From Gnetum montanum (lineage: Eukaryota > Streptophyta > Gnetopsida > Gnetales > Gnetaceae), in assembly GCA_015680685.1 (NCBI GenBank), contig MNCI01000627.1, forward strand, positions 458,834-522,833: DNA of 64,000 bases, read 5' to 3'. Shown here in pieces: positions 33,212 to 44,876 of the stretch. A program made the position numbers and the translations under genes. The notes below the pieces were generated by a model. It was not told the DNA's origin and did no database searches. It saw only the letters and a program-made list of their open reading frames with translations. The first letter of the stretch is position 1, and each line of letters starts with the position of its first letter.

Positions 33212-34245
33212 TGTAGTGTTATTTTGTTTTAGAGCTTGTTTGACCTGAGTGAGGGCATCTAGAAGGTCTTGACTACCCCCTGTTTACCACATTTTTCCTC
33301 TTCTATTCATCCCAGGAGACAAATTTTCCGAGGGGCAGTTTTGTATCTAGATTTAGACCTTTCTTGGTAGGGCGACGTGGACTGTGTGATTGTATCAAGG
33401 TTCCTCTTTGGTGATGAGGGCATAGATGTAGGGGGCAAAGATGTAGGCTTGGAAGTACTTGGGGTGGTACTTCTCTTCGACATCTCACTTGCGAAACACA
33501 CTTCTCATTTTTTAGGATGAGAAGGTTGTTCAATTATTTTATGCAGGGTGAGGGTTATTGAAGGAGTTGGCCCCCTGATGACAAATGGAGCTAAAGGTGT
33601 TAGCGGGCAGGGTGGCATGGTTTTGCTAATAGGTGGCATGGGGATGGATGCCCAGGGAGAAACCCTTAGGACAAACAGTTGCTGCAAGCTTCAGCCAACC
33701 GTTGGCGATGCTAATGCACTACGCTAAGGCACATGGACCACGAATGGTTGCTGGGGCAGCCTAGGATCATTCTCAATATCGATGGAATTGATGACGTAAC
33801 TAGAATTTTTGGTGTTGAGGGGATCCATGTAGATGTGTAGGGATTGATTTTTAGGACATACTAGATTGCTTTCATCCAACACTAGTTTTCCCTAATCAAT
33901 CAACCTTTGGATGTCATGCTGCAACACTAGACAGTAATCCGTATTGTGATCACATTATTGATGGTAGTCACAAAACCAATCCAGCCTGAAGCCTTTAGCA
34001 ACCAGAGGCTCATTGGGCAAGGCCAAAGAGGGGTTTCTAAGGAGTTTGCAATAGCGTTGGTGCTTCTTGACTCCCTCCTCTAACATCTGCTTGTGTTGGA
34101 TGTACCCCGCTACTAATAGCTACTTGAGAAGCTCTGAAGGCCTGAGAGGAAGTGGGGTATACTTGGAGTAATCTTTATGCTCAATGTTCGATTTGGGTTG
34201 TGCAGATGTCTCAGGCGCGGGTATGGTAGGTTGCGGTGCGTGGCT
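33212..34245 (-). pseudogene. gag C-terminal linker and zinc-finger region of the 16-kb element
   Basis: Contains WFCDYHQ-stop-CDHNTDYCLVL, the Cys-His-His-Cys motif (FCxxHxxxGHxTxxC) usual in Tat-type gag, followed by QHDIQRLIDQGKL. Downstream is a Pro/Ser/Thr-rich spacer (33300-33690). Several stops are present. It links the gag core to the protease. Confidence 0.7.
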
Positions 34246-36159
34246 CTAATTGGGCATGGGATTAGCTGCAGCTAGTTTCTTGTTGTTCTTGTTACCATTG
34301 TTATTAGGTTTGGGCTTGGCTTTGGTCGCCACAGTAGCCACTGTGGTTGTTGGGGCCTTACCCTTATCCTTCTTTGTGAAGGTATTTTTGTAAGCAACGT
34401 AGGCTGGGTCTTTGCTTGCCTCAACTGTGTCCTGTATGCTTTTAGTTTGAGCGAAGGCTTCACTAAGAGTGCGAGGAGCGAGGTAATACAGTTTAGAGTT
34501 GATGAAGTTGTTCACTGCACCCTTAAAGATGGCTAGGAAGTGGGCCTCCATGATGGGCTCGCAGATTTCATTAAGGGTTACGCTCCAACGCTGGATCAAC
34601 TTTTGGATCAACTTTAGAGGATCCTGCTTCATGCTCAGCAACTAATCCAGCGTGATTTCTTGCTTCAAGTTATACTTGAAGCACATCACAAATTGGGTTA
34701 GAAGCTCCTTTAGGGTTGAAATAGATGAGCGTGGCAGCGTGTGATACCAATTTAAAGCTTTCCCAGCTAGGGACATAGCAAAGACATAGATAATCATGTG
34801 CGGCCATTGTTGCAACAGAAGGCATTCAGACTTAAAAGTAACAAGATGTGCGTTGGGATCTTCCTCCCCGTTGTATTTCATGAAGTGTGGGAGGGACATC
34901 CCTGGGGGTAGCGTCAATGCAGGGATTCTAGAGCTGATGGGGTCATCTTGGTAAAAGTCCATGACTTGTACCATGTCAGACCTGACAGCCTTGAGGCATT
35001 TTATTTCCTCAGTGAGGGTCTGGATGAGCTGGAACGCTTGGTCCAGATCTTGGGAAGATGTGGACGGTTGGGGAACTGCCAAGGCAGCTTCCATTTGTGG
35101 GGTGGCAGGGGCAGCAGTGTGACCCATCGGCAGTACCATCGGGGTAGCCCCTATGAAGGGTGCCACTTGCACTATCCACCACCCGATAGGCGATGCTGTT
35201 GAGATAGCGACCGCGGGTTACACAACAGAATGGGTGACTTGTGTGTGACATGGAAAAGATCATATTCTTGCGCTAGGTTTTACCACCTGTGGGGTTTGGT
35301 AGGCCTGGTGGGGAATGTTGTGAGACATCTGCGATGGTAGCGTAGTAGGGGGAACAAAAAATGGGATCCACCATGTTGACGGGCCTAGGCCCACTGCTGA
35401 TGGTGGGACAGACATAAATGTGGGAATGGAAGCAGAAGCTGCATATGGCTGCGAAGCCGGTATGGTGAGGACATGTGGCAAGGTAGCTGTGATTGGTGTA
35501 TGATGTGCTACAGGGATAGATTAAGGAATGGCTTGCAAAGGAATAGTGGCTGCAAATGAAATAGGTGAGAAAGGGTGTTGACATGCCATGGGGTTGACGT
35601 GGCTATCCATAGCAGACGTAATCACGAGTTGCGAAAGCGTAGGCGTGATTATGAAGGGAGCGGTGACAGACAGTGGGTTAGTCTAGAAGGATTGGGCAGG
35701 AGGTATGGTAGCGGGATTGGTTTGACCTCTCCCATAAGATTGGGAATCAAGTTTCTCCTGTCCATCCTGGAAGATGTCCACATGGTTAGACACCGTGTCC
35801 TGTTGCTCCCTAAGTTTAACCAACTAGATCAGCTGGTCTAGAAGCCATTGGTTTACTTGTGTCAAAGGGATGGAAGTGCTGGGAGTGGGAACAAATTCCT
35901 TATTGCAGTAAGCGAACTCGAAGCTATGTTTTTTTACAAGTTCATGTATGTCCAAGGGTAGATTTTTTTGCACCTTTGCATAGATGAAGTTATAACATTC
36001 ATGTTGTTGGGCCAAACCCTCAGGTCCTCGATTTTGGATCCTGAGGGATCGACATGTTTCCAGCATCAGATTCAGTGGTTGTTCGACACCAGTTGTGCCT
36101 TGAACCGTGATGGGAACCTCAATGTTAAAGGTGTTAGCAATGGTGCTTGAGGAAGCCAT
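34246..36159 (-). pseudogene. gag of the 16-kb element
   Basis: ATG at 36159 (MASSSTIANTFNIEVPI). It is followed by a Gln/Leu-rich helix, a long Pro/Thr/Ser-rich stretch (35260-35580), then the retrotrans_gag core: LPHFMKYNGEEDPNAHLVTF, MSLAGKALNWYHTLP, SISTLKELLTQFV (34642-35172), continuing LLSMKQDPLKLIQKLIQRW (34246-34641) to a Lys/Asn-rich tail. The main break is a TAG where the two frames meet (34642) plus a few others. Gag would build the virus-like particle in the cytoplasm. Confidence 0.85.
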
Positions 36160-36651
36160 TGTTAAGCTAAACAGTTTTGCAAACGGGAAAAAGTAAAGAA
36201 ATTGGACAGTTAAACAGTTTTGCAAACGGGAAAAAGTAAAGAAATTGGATAGTTAAACAGTTTTGCGAATGACAAAAGCAAAGGAATTGGAAAGCAATCA
36301 AAAAGGCTTTATGTCTCACAGGGTTCTCGAGGAACCATCAAAGTGACCGGCCTGTACCACACGATGTGTAAAGAACTGCAAAAGGGTGTCACATTTATGC
36401 TAGTGCGCAATAGGGTACAGAACGTGTGCAAGACTACCATAAGATAGGCAAGTCAACTAGCAATCAGAGGCTTTATGTCCTGTAGGGCTCTCGAGGAACT
36501 GTCAAAGCGACCAATCTACACCGCACAACGCGTGAACAACCACAAACAGGTGTCAAGTTTATGCTAATGTGTATCAGGGTGTAGAAAGCTTACAGAACTA
36601 CCATGACACATGGAAATGGCACCAAAGGCCCTTCTTCTAGCGCCAGAAAGC
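36160..36651 (-). other. 5' leader and primer-binding site of the 16-kb element
   Basis: Directly inside the 5' LTR, minus strand, GCTTTC is followed by TGGCGCTAGAAGAAGGGCC (36627-36645), a primer-binding-site-like sequence beginning TGG; the tRNA is not identified by me. The leader carries imperfect direct repeats: AAACAGTTTTGCAAACGGGA three times within 36165-36270, and CTCTCGAGGAAC-type blocks at 36325 and 36490. Confidence 0.6.
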
Positions 36652-38338
36652 TGTAGCGACCGAAAACGTCGACGGTTGGAAAACGTAGATGGGTCATCAG
36701 TCGTGACAGTCTTAACCCTGAATCCGTGAGAGAGCCGTGTTGGATAAAACAAAAATAGGGTGCCTTGAATGGTTTGGTTGATCAGATAGGGATTTAGTCG
36801 GTGTTAATATAACCTTTTGCAATAGGGTAATTTGAAAAACTGAAATTTATAGCATAAAATAAGGTTTGAATGCAAGAGAGATAGAAAATAATGTAAAATG
36901 CGATAACAAGCAGAATAACAAAGTAAAGTGTAGTTAGAAAAATGCACTGCTTCAAGAACATGGCTTCGCTCTATCAAGGTGGATACAGTTGGTTGCGCGG
37001 CACTGAGGGGCGTAGAGATCCCAAGAGTAACCAAGACATTTAAAGAAAAACAGTTGTATGCTTGAACGTGGACTTAGGAGTCAATAATGCAAAAGTACTA
37101 TGAGAATAGCAAGAAAGAATAGAGCAGAATGCCAAACAAGAGTGCTAATTATTTACAATGTCAAACAAGATGTTTACAATGCTTAGGAATGCAATGCTAA
37201 CTTTTGCTCATCTATCAACTGATTTGCCAATCAACTGACCGACTTGATGACTGGGGGATCCTTTGAGTGTTGCCCATCGGGCTATTTATAGGGCCAAGGG
37301 CACACGAGAGATGCGATTTGGACACCACGTGTCTAGGGCCCATGTTGTCGTGTTTATGTTGTGTGAATGACCGTTAGCTGAGCCTACACTGCATGGATGT
37401 GTATGACCGTTGGACAAGCCTACCATGCTGTAATTACAAGACTGCCACGCTGTAATTGTGTTGTCAAAGCCTAGAGACGTGTGCTAATGATATGATTGGG
37501 TGAAGTGCATTGATGTAGCACAGCTGCCTGCTATGTTGTGACATGTGGACGTAGTGTAGCAACTTGCTACGCCGTGCTACGCTATGCAGCATAGTGTAGC
37601 GTAACCACTAGAAGCAAAAACTTGTGTTGCATCCTGTTGCATGTGTTGGGAACCTTTGCAGTGTGCTGATTATTTTATTAAATTTTTTGCTATGCTATGT
37701 AGCATAGCACCCGACCTTAGTCACAAAAAATGTCAACAATCTGCAAACTTTACCTTTCGCACTATGAAACTTGCGAACTTGTTGATCCTACCTTTCAAGA
37801 TTCCTTTCGTTATTCCTGCAGATTTGATTCTGCAGAGTCGCTCTACCATGCTATGCTACATGGCATAGCGTAGCATAATAACCAATGTGACCTTCTTATC
37901 ACAAATTTTTCCATTTTCCTGTGGAGGTAGCCATTGCTGAAAGACTTGGAGTTAGGCGATGGAACTGGTTGTCTGGCTTTTGCTACACTGTGTTATGCTG
38001 CATAGCGTAGCGCTTCATTCTACAATCATTTTCTGAAGCTTGCCATGCTACATAGCGTGGCGTAGCGTAGCGTAGCAAACTTCATGACTTAGAAAACTTG
38101 CTGAACTATTTTGCGCATCCTGAGCATTGTTGACAACTTCACGCATCATTTTTGAGCAGGCTGTCAGTTGGATAAACTACTCAGGTGGGCAGGCAGGATG
38201 ATCTGTAGAGCTTGTCTACACTGAGAGTAGAAAATTTGCTAAACTTAGAGCATTCTTCTCTTGAAGAACTGCGATGACGCTACCTAGATTGTGAAGGCTT
38301 GGTGAAGCAAGAATGCCCTGAAAATTTAGGGTGTTTTA
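36652..38338 (-). repeat. 5' LTR of the 16-kb element
   Basis: Read on the minus strand it starts TAAAACACCC (TG changed to TA) at 38338 and ends CGGTCGCTACA at 36652; length 1687 bp. The TATA box TATAAATA is at 37283-37290. It is longer than the other LTR mainly through about 60 extra bases near 37430-37500. The GCTAYGCTA palindromes recur at about 37567-37604, 37689-37708, 37848-37876, 37980-38010 and 38042-38080. Confidence 0.9.
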
Positions 38339-38343
38339 GTAAG
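38339..38343 (+). repeat. Target-site duplication, right (GTAAG)
   Basis: Second copy of the 5-bp duplication at 22240-22244; gag of copy A resumes immediately after it. Confidence 0.9.
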
Positions 38344-39830
38344 ATTCTGTGAGGAAGAGGATGAGCCACCACTCGAGGAGTTGGTGAATAGAAAAACCTT
38401 GCCGCCTGAAAAGTTAACAACCAAAGTGTCAACTAAGGTAGATCAAATGTGGGACTCCTTAGATAGTAGATTCGAAACCGTTTTAAAAATCGTAGAGGAG
38501 TTTAAGGAGCGAAGTAGTAACCATGATAAGAAAAAGTGGAGAGATTCAAACCATGCACATAACAAGGGTAAGGGAAAAATGACTATCACCAATGAGGTTG
38601 TGGATTCGGATACAGACAATGATGGTGAATGTGAGATCTGCCAATATGACCATCCTAAGGGATGTTGCCCAATAATCTCACATCTACAACTCAACCCAAG
38701 ACTTAACAAATGGCAGGCACCCCGAAGGTTACCTTATCCCCAAGGTAACCCAAGATAGTTCCACCAATCATTAGCATATTATCTAGGTGGAACTTCACCA
38801 CAACCTATTGAGCAACATAACAGTGGTAATACCTACAGTTATGGGGGATGCCACTGCCTAGGCAACAATACCCTGACCGACAACTAGATCCTTATGGCTA
38901 TTACATGTAGCAGCTAGTTTCTCCAAGTGACTCTATCAGTCACATGACCCCACAAAGGCACTACCAAGTTCAGGAGTATTTTAAGACTCCCTCTCCTGGA
39001 AGAGACACTCCACATGCGTACCATCCTACAAATCCATCTGCATCTCTTACGTTGATAGTTCCACTACCACCTGCTCCAACGATGCAAGGGAAACTCCCCA
39101 CTCAACTGCAGCAACGTAATGCTACGAGAGCTGTAAACCTCCAACCCACTACTAGTTCTAACAACCGTACAAAGAGAAGATCCTTCTTTAGAACCAAAAG
39201 TCCAAACAAGCTCTCACAACCAGAAGTGGTTGAGTCTGTAACCACTTCTCCATCAATAAAGGCTTTGGAGCTCCCTTCAAACCAACAACAGAGCTCAATG
39301 CACACAGTTATGTTAACACATATTGTCACAGACTAGATAAAGGTGGGCCACCTTTCCAAGAAACTCTCTGACCCTGGAAGTCCCTTAATCTACCTCCAAG
39401 TCGTTGGGAATGAACCACGTAAGGCTCTTCTTGACTTAGGTTCCAGAGTTAATTTAATATCACGAGAGATGTATAAAGCCTGGAACCTACCCCCACTCAA
39501 GAGCTGGCTGACCAATCCATCACTGTCCCTTTGGGACTTGTGGAGGACATTATTACCACTCTGTGTGGTTGGTCATACCCAGCTGATTTCCTAATGATAG
39601 AAGTCAACAATAATAAAGGGGACTTCCCAATTATATTAGAATATATTGGAACCCTAAACCATAACGAAAGCATAGATATATTGGAATATGATCATCACCA
39701 ACTTCCACCCCTTAACCTAAAAACATCAATTGGGAGAAGCTAGAAACTTCTAAGAAATTCAAACAAATGCTCGTTATTTCGAATCTTTCCCTTTCAATTC
39801 AATCATGGGAGAGATGGCCACCTATGCTGA
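38339..39830 (+). pseudogene. gag (3' segment) and protease of copy A
   Basis: Continues the gag of 21663-22244: RFCEEEDEPPLEELVNRKTL, a helical linker (FETVLKIVEEFKER), then the zinc knuckle CEICQYDHPKGCC, a CX2CX3HX4C variant with one residue fewer before His than usual. A Pro-rich linker (38944-39336) leads into the protease at about 39343, where the active site reads LLDLGSRVNLIS (Ser to Leu). A short deletion after NLPPLK shifts the frame, so the remaining protease motifs are read in another frame (LVEDIITTLCGW at 39531). It ends RDGHLC-stop at 39830, as in copies B and C. It is not functional. Confidence 0.85.
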
Positions 39831-40325
39831 TCAATTGAGTCCCTCAGTTCTTTTAAGTTTTTGTTTTACACATTTTTGTTTTACAACATCGTTATACTTT
39901 TTTATTTCTTTGTGTGTGTGTGTGTGTGTTATTCATTTTGTTAAGTTTTTCATTTAATAAGTGCTCCAAGGATGGTATGAACCATACTCCATTAATTGCT
40001 AATGTTTGATTTTTACCTTTAAGTTACAATGTTGATACTAAGGTATGGTTCTTTTGATATAGCAGGCAATGAGTCCACATCATCCATGCATCCATAAATC
40101 TCTATGGTCTCTCTTGGCTTGGAACTGTACAGTCCCCTTCTCAATAATAAGAACTATCAACGAATGGGTGACTGGGCATTTCTCAAACTAAGGAAGGACT
40201 CAAGGATTGGAAAGGGTGTGACTTCAAGGGGATTTGATGCATTTGTGTTGGCCATTCTCTTGGGTGCTTGGATGTTTTCTTCTTGAGTTTTCTTACCGTT
40301 TCTACATTACCTCCTTTATGAAACT
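39831..40325 (+). mobile_element. 3' internal region of copy A, truncated by an inversion junction
   Basis: Starts TCAATTGAGTCCCTCAG and follows the same order as 6207-6720, ending shortly after the 60-residue frame. At about 40325 the sequence flips to the minus strand leader of another copy (CTAAGGAAAGACTAAATTATG). Confidence 0.8.
40104..40286 (+). CDS. Conserved 60-residue small ORF (copy 4)
   Basis: Intact 60-codon frame from ATG, MVSLGLELYSPLLNNKN, with the unchanged tail FVLAILLGAWMFSS. It differs from copy 1 at several residues, including conservative ones (I to M, F to L). It lies in the truncated 3' region of copy A. Confidence 0.3.
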   Translation: MVSLGLELYSPLLNNKNYQRMGDWAFLKLRKDSRIGKGVTSRGFDAFVLAILLGAWMFSS

Positions 40326-40845
40326 AAGGAAAGACTAAATTATGCTTTTGTGTGTTGGGATGATGTTGCTTTTGTTCATGTTTATAAGAAACCCCCACTT
40401 CAAGTTGTATACTCCAATCTTCATCATCATATAATTCGTTGGTTCTCTAATGAACTTCCTCACTAAGTGTGGCATTATTGTAATCTTGTAGGAGAGGCAT
40501 TGTTGTGAAGTTGTGTGTGAATTTATATGTGACTTTTTATAATTATTTCTTCTTCCTAAGACATATATCGTTAAGTCCTTTACAGCGACCTTGTATGATA
40601 TAACTAATATAGATAACTAGCACCGTCCCCAAAAATGGTGCCAATGATGAGTGGCAAGGTACCCCTACACTCAACCATATGAATACAAGCGTTACACGAG
40701 TGATCCGGTCAAACTCCGGAGACAGACTAGTTGTGGCATCTAGATAGTTAGCCTTAGGTCGCAATTCATTGTCTTCCCACTTGGACTAGTATTAGCTTTG
40801 TCATGTATGGTTTAGTCCAGAGTGAGGTGTATGATGTGGTTCCTT
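40326..40845 (-). mobile_element. Leader, primer site and LTR end of an MPLLQ-type copy
   Basis: Read on the minus strand: an LTR 3' end (40845-40645, ending CTTGCCACTCATCA), a decayed primer site (40643-40626, TGGCACCATTTTTGGGGA), a leader (GGTGCTAGTTATCTATATTA), then ATG at 40500 opening MPLLQDYNNATLSEEVH before a TAG at codon 18. Order and content match 7800-8307 on the + strand, including the end at CTTTCCTTAG. The LTR fragment joins the 3' region at 40846 without polypurine tract or U3. Confidence 0.7.
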
Positions 40846-41429
40846 TTTTCTGTGTTTTTGCGTGAGAACCACACAATGCAAAGACTTATTATTTTTATTT
40901 TCTCAGCTCCCTGATAAAGAGGTAACGTCGGAATGGTAAGAAAACTCAAGAAGAAAACATCCAAGCACCCAAGAGAATGGCCAACACAAATGCATCAAGT
41001 TCCCTTGAAGCCACACCCTTTTCAATCCTTGAGTCCTTCCTTAGTTTGAGAAATGGCCAGTCACCTATTCGTTGATAGTTCTTATTATTGAGAAAGGGAC
41101 TGTATAGTTCCAAGCCAAGAGAGACCATAGAGATTTATGGATGCATGGATGATGTGGACTCATTACCTGCTATATTAAAAGAACCATACCTTAGTATCAA
41201 CATCATAACTTAAAGGTAAAAATCAAACATTAGCAATCAATGTAGTACAGTTGATACCATCTTTGGAGTATTTATTAAATGAAAAATTTAACAAAATGGA
41301 TAACACACACACACAAAGAAATGAAAAAGTATAAACAATGTTGTGAAACAAAAAGAAGAAAAGTTAAAGAAATTTGTAAAACAAAAATGTGTAAAATAAA
41401 AACTTAAAATAACTGAGGGCCTCAATTGA
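40846..41429 (-). mobile_element. 3' internal region of copy C
   Basis: Minus orientation equivalent of 6201-6780; it follows the gag-protease stop codon of copy C and ends inside the AAAACACAG stretch. It includes the intact small ORF at 40946-41128 and an (AC)n run at 41304-41315. Confidence 0.8.
40946..41128 (-). CDS. Conserved 60-residue small ORF (copy 5)
   Basis: Intact; MVSLGLELYSPFLNNKN start and LDAFVLAILLGAWMFSS end. This sequence is close to the consensus of the five open copies. Confidence 0.3.
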   Translation of the reverse strand: MVSLGLELYSPFLNNKNYQRIGDWPFLKLRKDSRIEKGVASRELDAFVLAILLGAWMFSS

Positions 41430-44400
41430 TTAGCACAGGTGGCCATCTCTCCCATGACTAAATTGAAAGGGAGAGATCCGAAATAAAGAGCGTTTGTTTG
41501 AATTTCTTCAAAGTTTCCAACTTCTCCCAATTGATGTTTTTAGGTTAAGGGGTAGAAGTTGGCGACGCTCATATTCCAATGTGTCTATGCTTTCATTGTG
41601 GTTACAGGTCGTTCCCCCAGTTAGTTCCATGCATGTTGGTGAATTGCTCTCCTTATTAGTTATCAACCACTGGGTTTTTTCTTATTGTGTGGTTGCTACA
41701 TATAGGCACCTCTATATCTAAGTTTCTTGGGCACACCAGTTGCATACAGGAGATGTTGAACATTCCTGTATGTCATCACCCTTAGTATCACTGTATGTGA
41801 TGCATGGAACTTTCTTCTTCTTGAACTTTCCATAAATGTTTTCCTTAGATATTTCCTAGGAAAGATCGTGAATTCCTCTTTGTTATTGTTAATTTCTATC
41901 GCTAGGAAATCAGCTAGGTAGGACCAACCACACACAGTGGTACTGATGTCCTCCACCAATCCCAAGGGAATAATGATGGATTGGTCAGCCAACTCTAGTT
42001 GAATATTGCTCTTCTTGAGTGGAGGCAGGTTCTAGGCTTTATACATTTCTCGTGATATTAAGTTGACTCCGAAACCTGAGTTAAGAAGAGCCTTACATGG
42101 TTCATTCCCTGTGACTTGGAGGTAGATTAAGGGACTTCTGGGGTCATAGAGATTCCTGGGAAGGTGGCCCACCTTAATCTAGTCTATGAAGATATGTGTT
42201 AACATAATCGTGTGCATTGAGCTCTGTTGTTGATTTGAAGGGAGCTCCGAAGCCTTTCTTGATGGAGGAGCGGTTATAGACTCAACCGCTTGTGGTCGTG
42301 AGAGCTTGTTTGGACTGTTGGTTCTAAATAAGGGTCTTCTCTTTCTACAGTTATTAGAACTAGTAGTGGGTTGGAGTTTTATAGCTCTCGTAGCATTATG
42401 TTGCTGCGGTTGAGTGGGGAGTTCCCCTTGCATCATTGGACAGGCAATAGTGGAACTATTGGCATAAGAGATGTGGATGGATTCGGAGGATGGTACGCAT
42501 CTGGAGTGTCTCTTCTAGGAGAGGGAGTCTTAAAATACTCCCGAACTTGGTAGTGCCTTTGTGGGGTCATGTGACTGATAGAGTCACTTGGAGAAATCAG
42601 CTACTACACGTAATAGCCATAAGGATCTGGTTGCCGGTAAGGGTATTGTTGCCTAGGCGGTGGCATCTCCCATGACTGTGGGTATTGCCATTGTTGGTGT
42701 TGCTCGATAGGTTGTGGCAGAGTTCCACTTGGATAATATGCTAACGGTTGGTGGAACTATCTTGGGTTACCTTGGGGATAAGGTAACCTTCGGGGTGCCT
42801 ACCATTTGTTAAGTCCTGGGTTAAGTGCATATACCCTAGACTCTTGCAGATGTGAGATGATTGGACAACATCCTTTAGGATGGTCATATTGGCAGATCTC
42901 ACATCCACCATCATTGTCTATATCTGAATCCACAACCTCATCGGTGATAGTTATTTTTCCCTTACCCTTATCACGTGCATGGCCTGAATCTCTCCACTTT
43001 TTCTTATCATGGTCACTACTTCGCTCCTTAGACTCCTCTACGATTTTTAAAACGGTTTCAAATCTACTGTCTAAGGAGTCCCATATTTGATCTACCTTAG
43101 CCAACACTTCGGTTGTTAACTTTTGAAGCAGCAAGGTTTTTCTATTCACCAACTCCTTGAGTGGTGACTCATCCTCTTCCTCACAGAATCTTACTCCCTT
43201 CTTTCGGAGGGAAGAATCACGGTTATACTCTTCCACACTTTCTTTTTTCCATAGCTCCCATTCTTCTTTAGCTACTTGCTCCAACAACCTATGAACTTCA
43301 TGGGACCTAAGTTCAGATAATCTCCCTTGGGCATATGTCCCAAGGGTTCTCCTAGTTTCGTATCTTAGCCCATATATGAGGTGGCGTAGTTGATCTCGTT
43401 GTGTGTAACCATGGCTCTGGCAACGATTTAGCAATGCATAATATCGGCCCATGGCAACATCCAAGGGTTCATGATTACCCTCCTTCCATCCTTGGATCTG
43501 CTTATGCAAGTTGTACACTCTAGAGTACATTTGGTATTTATCATTGAACAATTCTAGCATCGTACTCCACCATCTAATGGATTCTGGCTCTAAAGACCGG
43601 TACCAACTTTTGGCTTCTTTTATGAGTGTCCTAGGAAACAACTTTAATTTCTACCACTCGTTTTCAATATTCTGCAAGGCACAGGCATCGTGGAATGCCT
43701 ATAAGTGGTTTTGTGGATCAACCTTATATCCTCCCTCGAATCGTGGGATATTATTCATGTCTAGTCTCTTGATCCGACTATCTTTCTGGTGCCTTGTAGG
43801 TATTCTCATAGCCTCCATAATGTCTAACATACTCTGGGTTGCTAGTAGGGGTTCATGATGGTCATCTCTCTCATGACGTCTATGATGCCTACATTGTTCC
43901 CTACTTTCCCTTCTACCATGCCTTGATTCTCTTGAATGCCCTCGTCCTCTCTCCCAACTCTCCCATCGAGGGTTCTCATCTTGCCTATCCTTATCCTCAC
44001 GGTTATGCTCTTTGTGACTGCAACCTGATGTGGAAGGAGAGGGTGAATGATGCGATGAAGATGAAGAGGAAGAGGAACCATCTCCATGACGATGTTTCTT
44101 ACCTTCTCTTCGGTGGTTACAGCCCCGATTGTGATGATGATCTGAGTGCCTGCCCTTGTCATTTGTTCATGTTCCCTCATTGAACACTTGGTGTTCATGG
44201 GGATTAGAACTAGGGTTATGAATCGTGGAGTGTAGGTTCTGATACCCCACCTCCTCACCATCGTTACGAGGGGGAACATCATTTGATAGAGAACCTATTA
44301 TAACTGGTTCACCATCTCTAATTTTTTGTAAGACATGCGGGACCCCTTTGCCCTTCAACAATGTATGGTAGCTCTCCTGCCGCGAGTCCGTTAAACATTG

Positions 44401-44730
44401 TGTTGTTGTAAGATGGCAATCCCTTGTGTCGCAATCACATGCAACGTATTCAGTGTATAGCTGTGTCATGCCTATCTGTGCAAGAGCATGGAGGAGCATG
44501 TTGGGGACTACACAATCTGGGGGTAACACTATGTTACCTTGCAAATCACACCAACGCAGTTGTTCATCCTGATGGAGGATAAAAGTAAAATCGGGTATAT
44601 ACTCATCGGGATGAGTATATACCACCTGATACTATTGAGGAACTGGCAGTTCTCAGCTGTGTATGTTGGACCACCGACTGTCTCTTGTGTGATCCCTAGG
44701 TGGTGAAGTGCTCTTATGAGAAGAAGACAT
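41430..44730 (-). pseudogene. gag-protease polyprotein of family-1 copy C (no pol)
   Basis: ATG at 44730 (MSSSHKSTSPPRDHTRDS) to HLC-stop at 41430. The N-terminal domain is open over 44167-44625 (PDFTFILHQDEQLRWCD, GNIVLPPDCVVPNMLLHALA). A basic Ser/Arg/His/Glu stretch follows, then the longest open gag core of the family (42799-43641, 280 codons): SWYRSLEPESIRWW, the AQGRLSELRSHEVHRLLEQV helix and the knuckle CEICQYDHPKGCC. The linker and protease come next, with active site LLNSGFGVNLIS (Asp to Asn) and a deletion of the segment containing MGRAWL. TAG stops replace Gln or Trp in several places. Copy C best shows the full domain order of family 1. Confidence 0.85.
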
Positions 44731-44857
44731 ATTAGTTTAGTTTGTTATGCTGTTTGTTGTTATGTTATTTTTTGTATGATTAACCCTAAGGGTTCATTTA
44801 AGCTTCCCAATTATGTGGATGATTTCCTATGTTCTACTTAGTGCACAAATAACTTAG

Positions 44858-44875
44858 TCCCTGGCAACAACGCCA
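44858..44875 (-). other. Primer-binding site of copy C, tRNA-Asp type
   Basis: TGGCGTTGTTGCCAGGGA on the minus strand, two bases after the LTR end. Two transitions separate it from the exact tRNA-Asp complement (TGGCGCCGTTGCCGGGGA). Confidence 0.8.
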
Positions 44876-44876
44876 A

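Larger units (their letters stand above)
22245..38338 (-). mobile_element. Complete nested Ty3/gypsy LTR retrotransposon, Tat/Ogre-like, 16,094 bp
   Basis: Two LTRs in the same orientation (22245-23872 and 36652-38338), flanked by the GTAAG duplication, enclose on the minus strand gag (36159 to about 33300), protease (about 33211-32400), RNase H with integrase zinc finger (27003-25936) and integrase core (25935-25315). No reverse transcriptase is detectable. In its place lies a + strand (antisense) intron-containing gene and a 33-bp tandem array. The large size, the RNase H followed by an HEGxCGGH-type zinc finger and the antisense ORF are features of the Tat lineage. The LTRs differ at many transition sites and a few indels (roughly 85 percent alike by eye), so the insertion is old. 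Confidence 0.9.
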
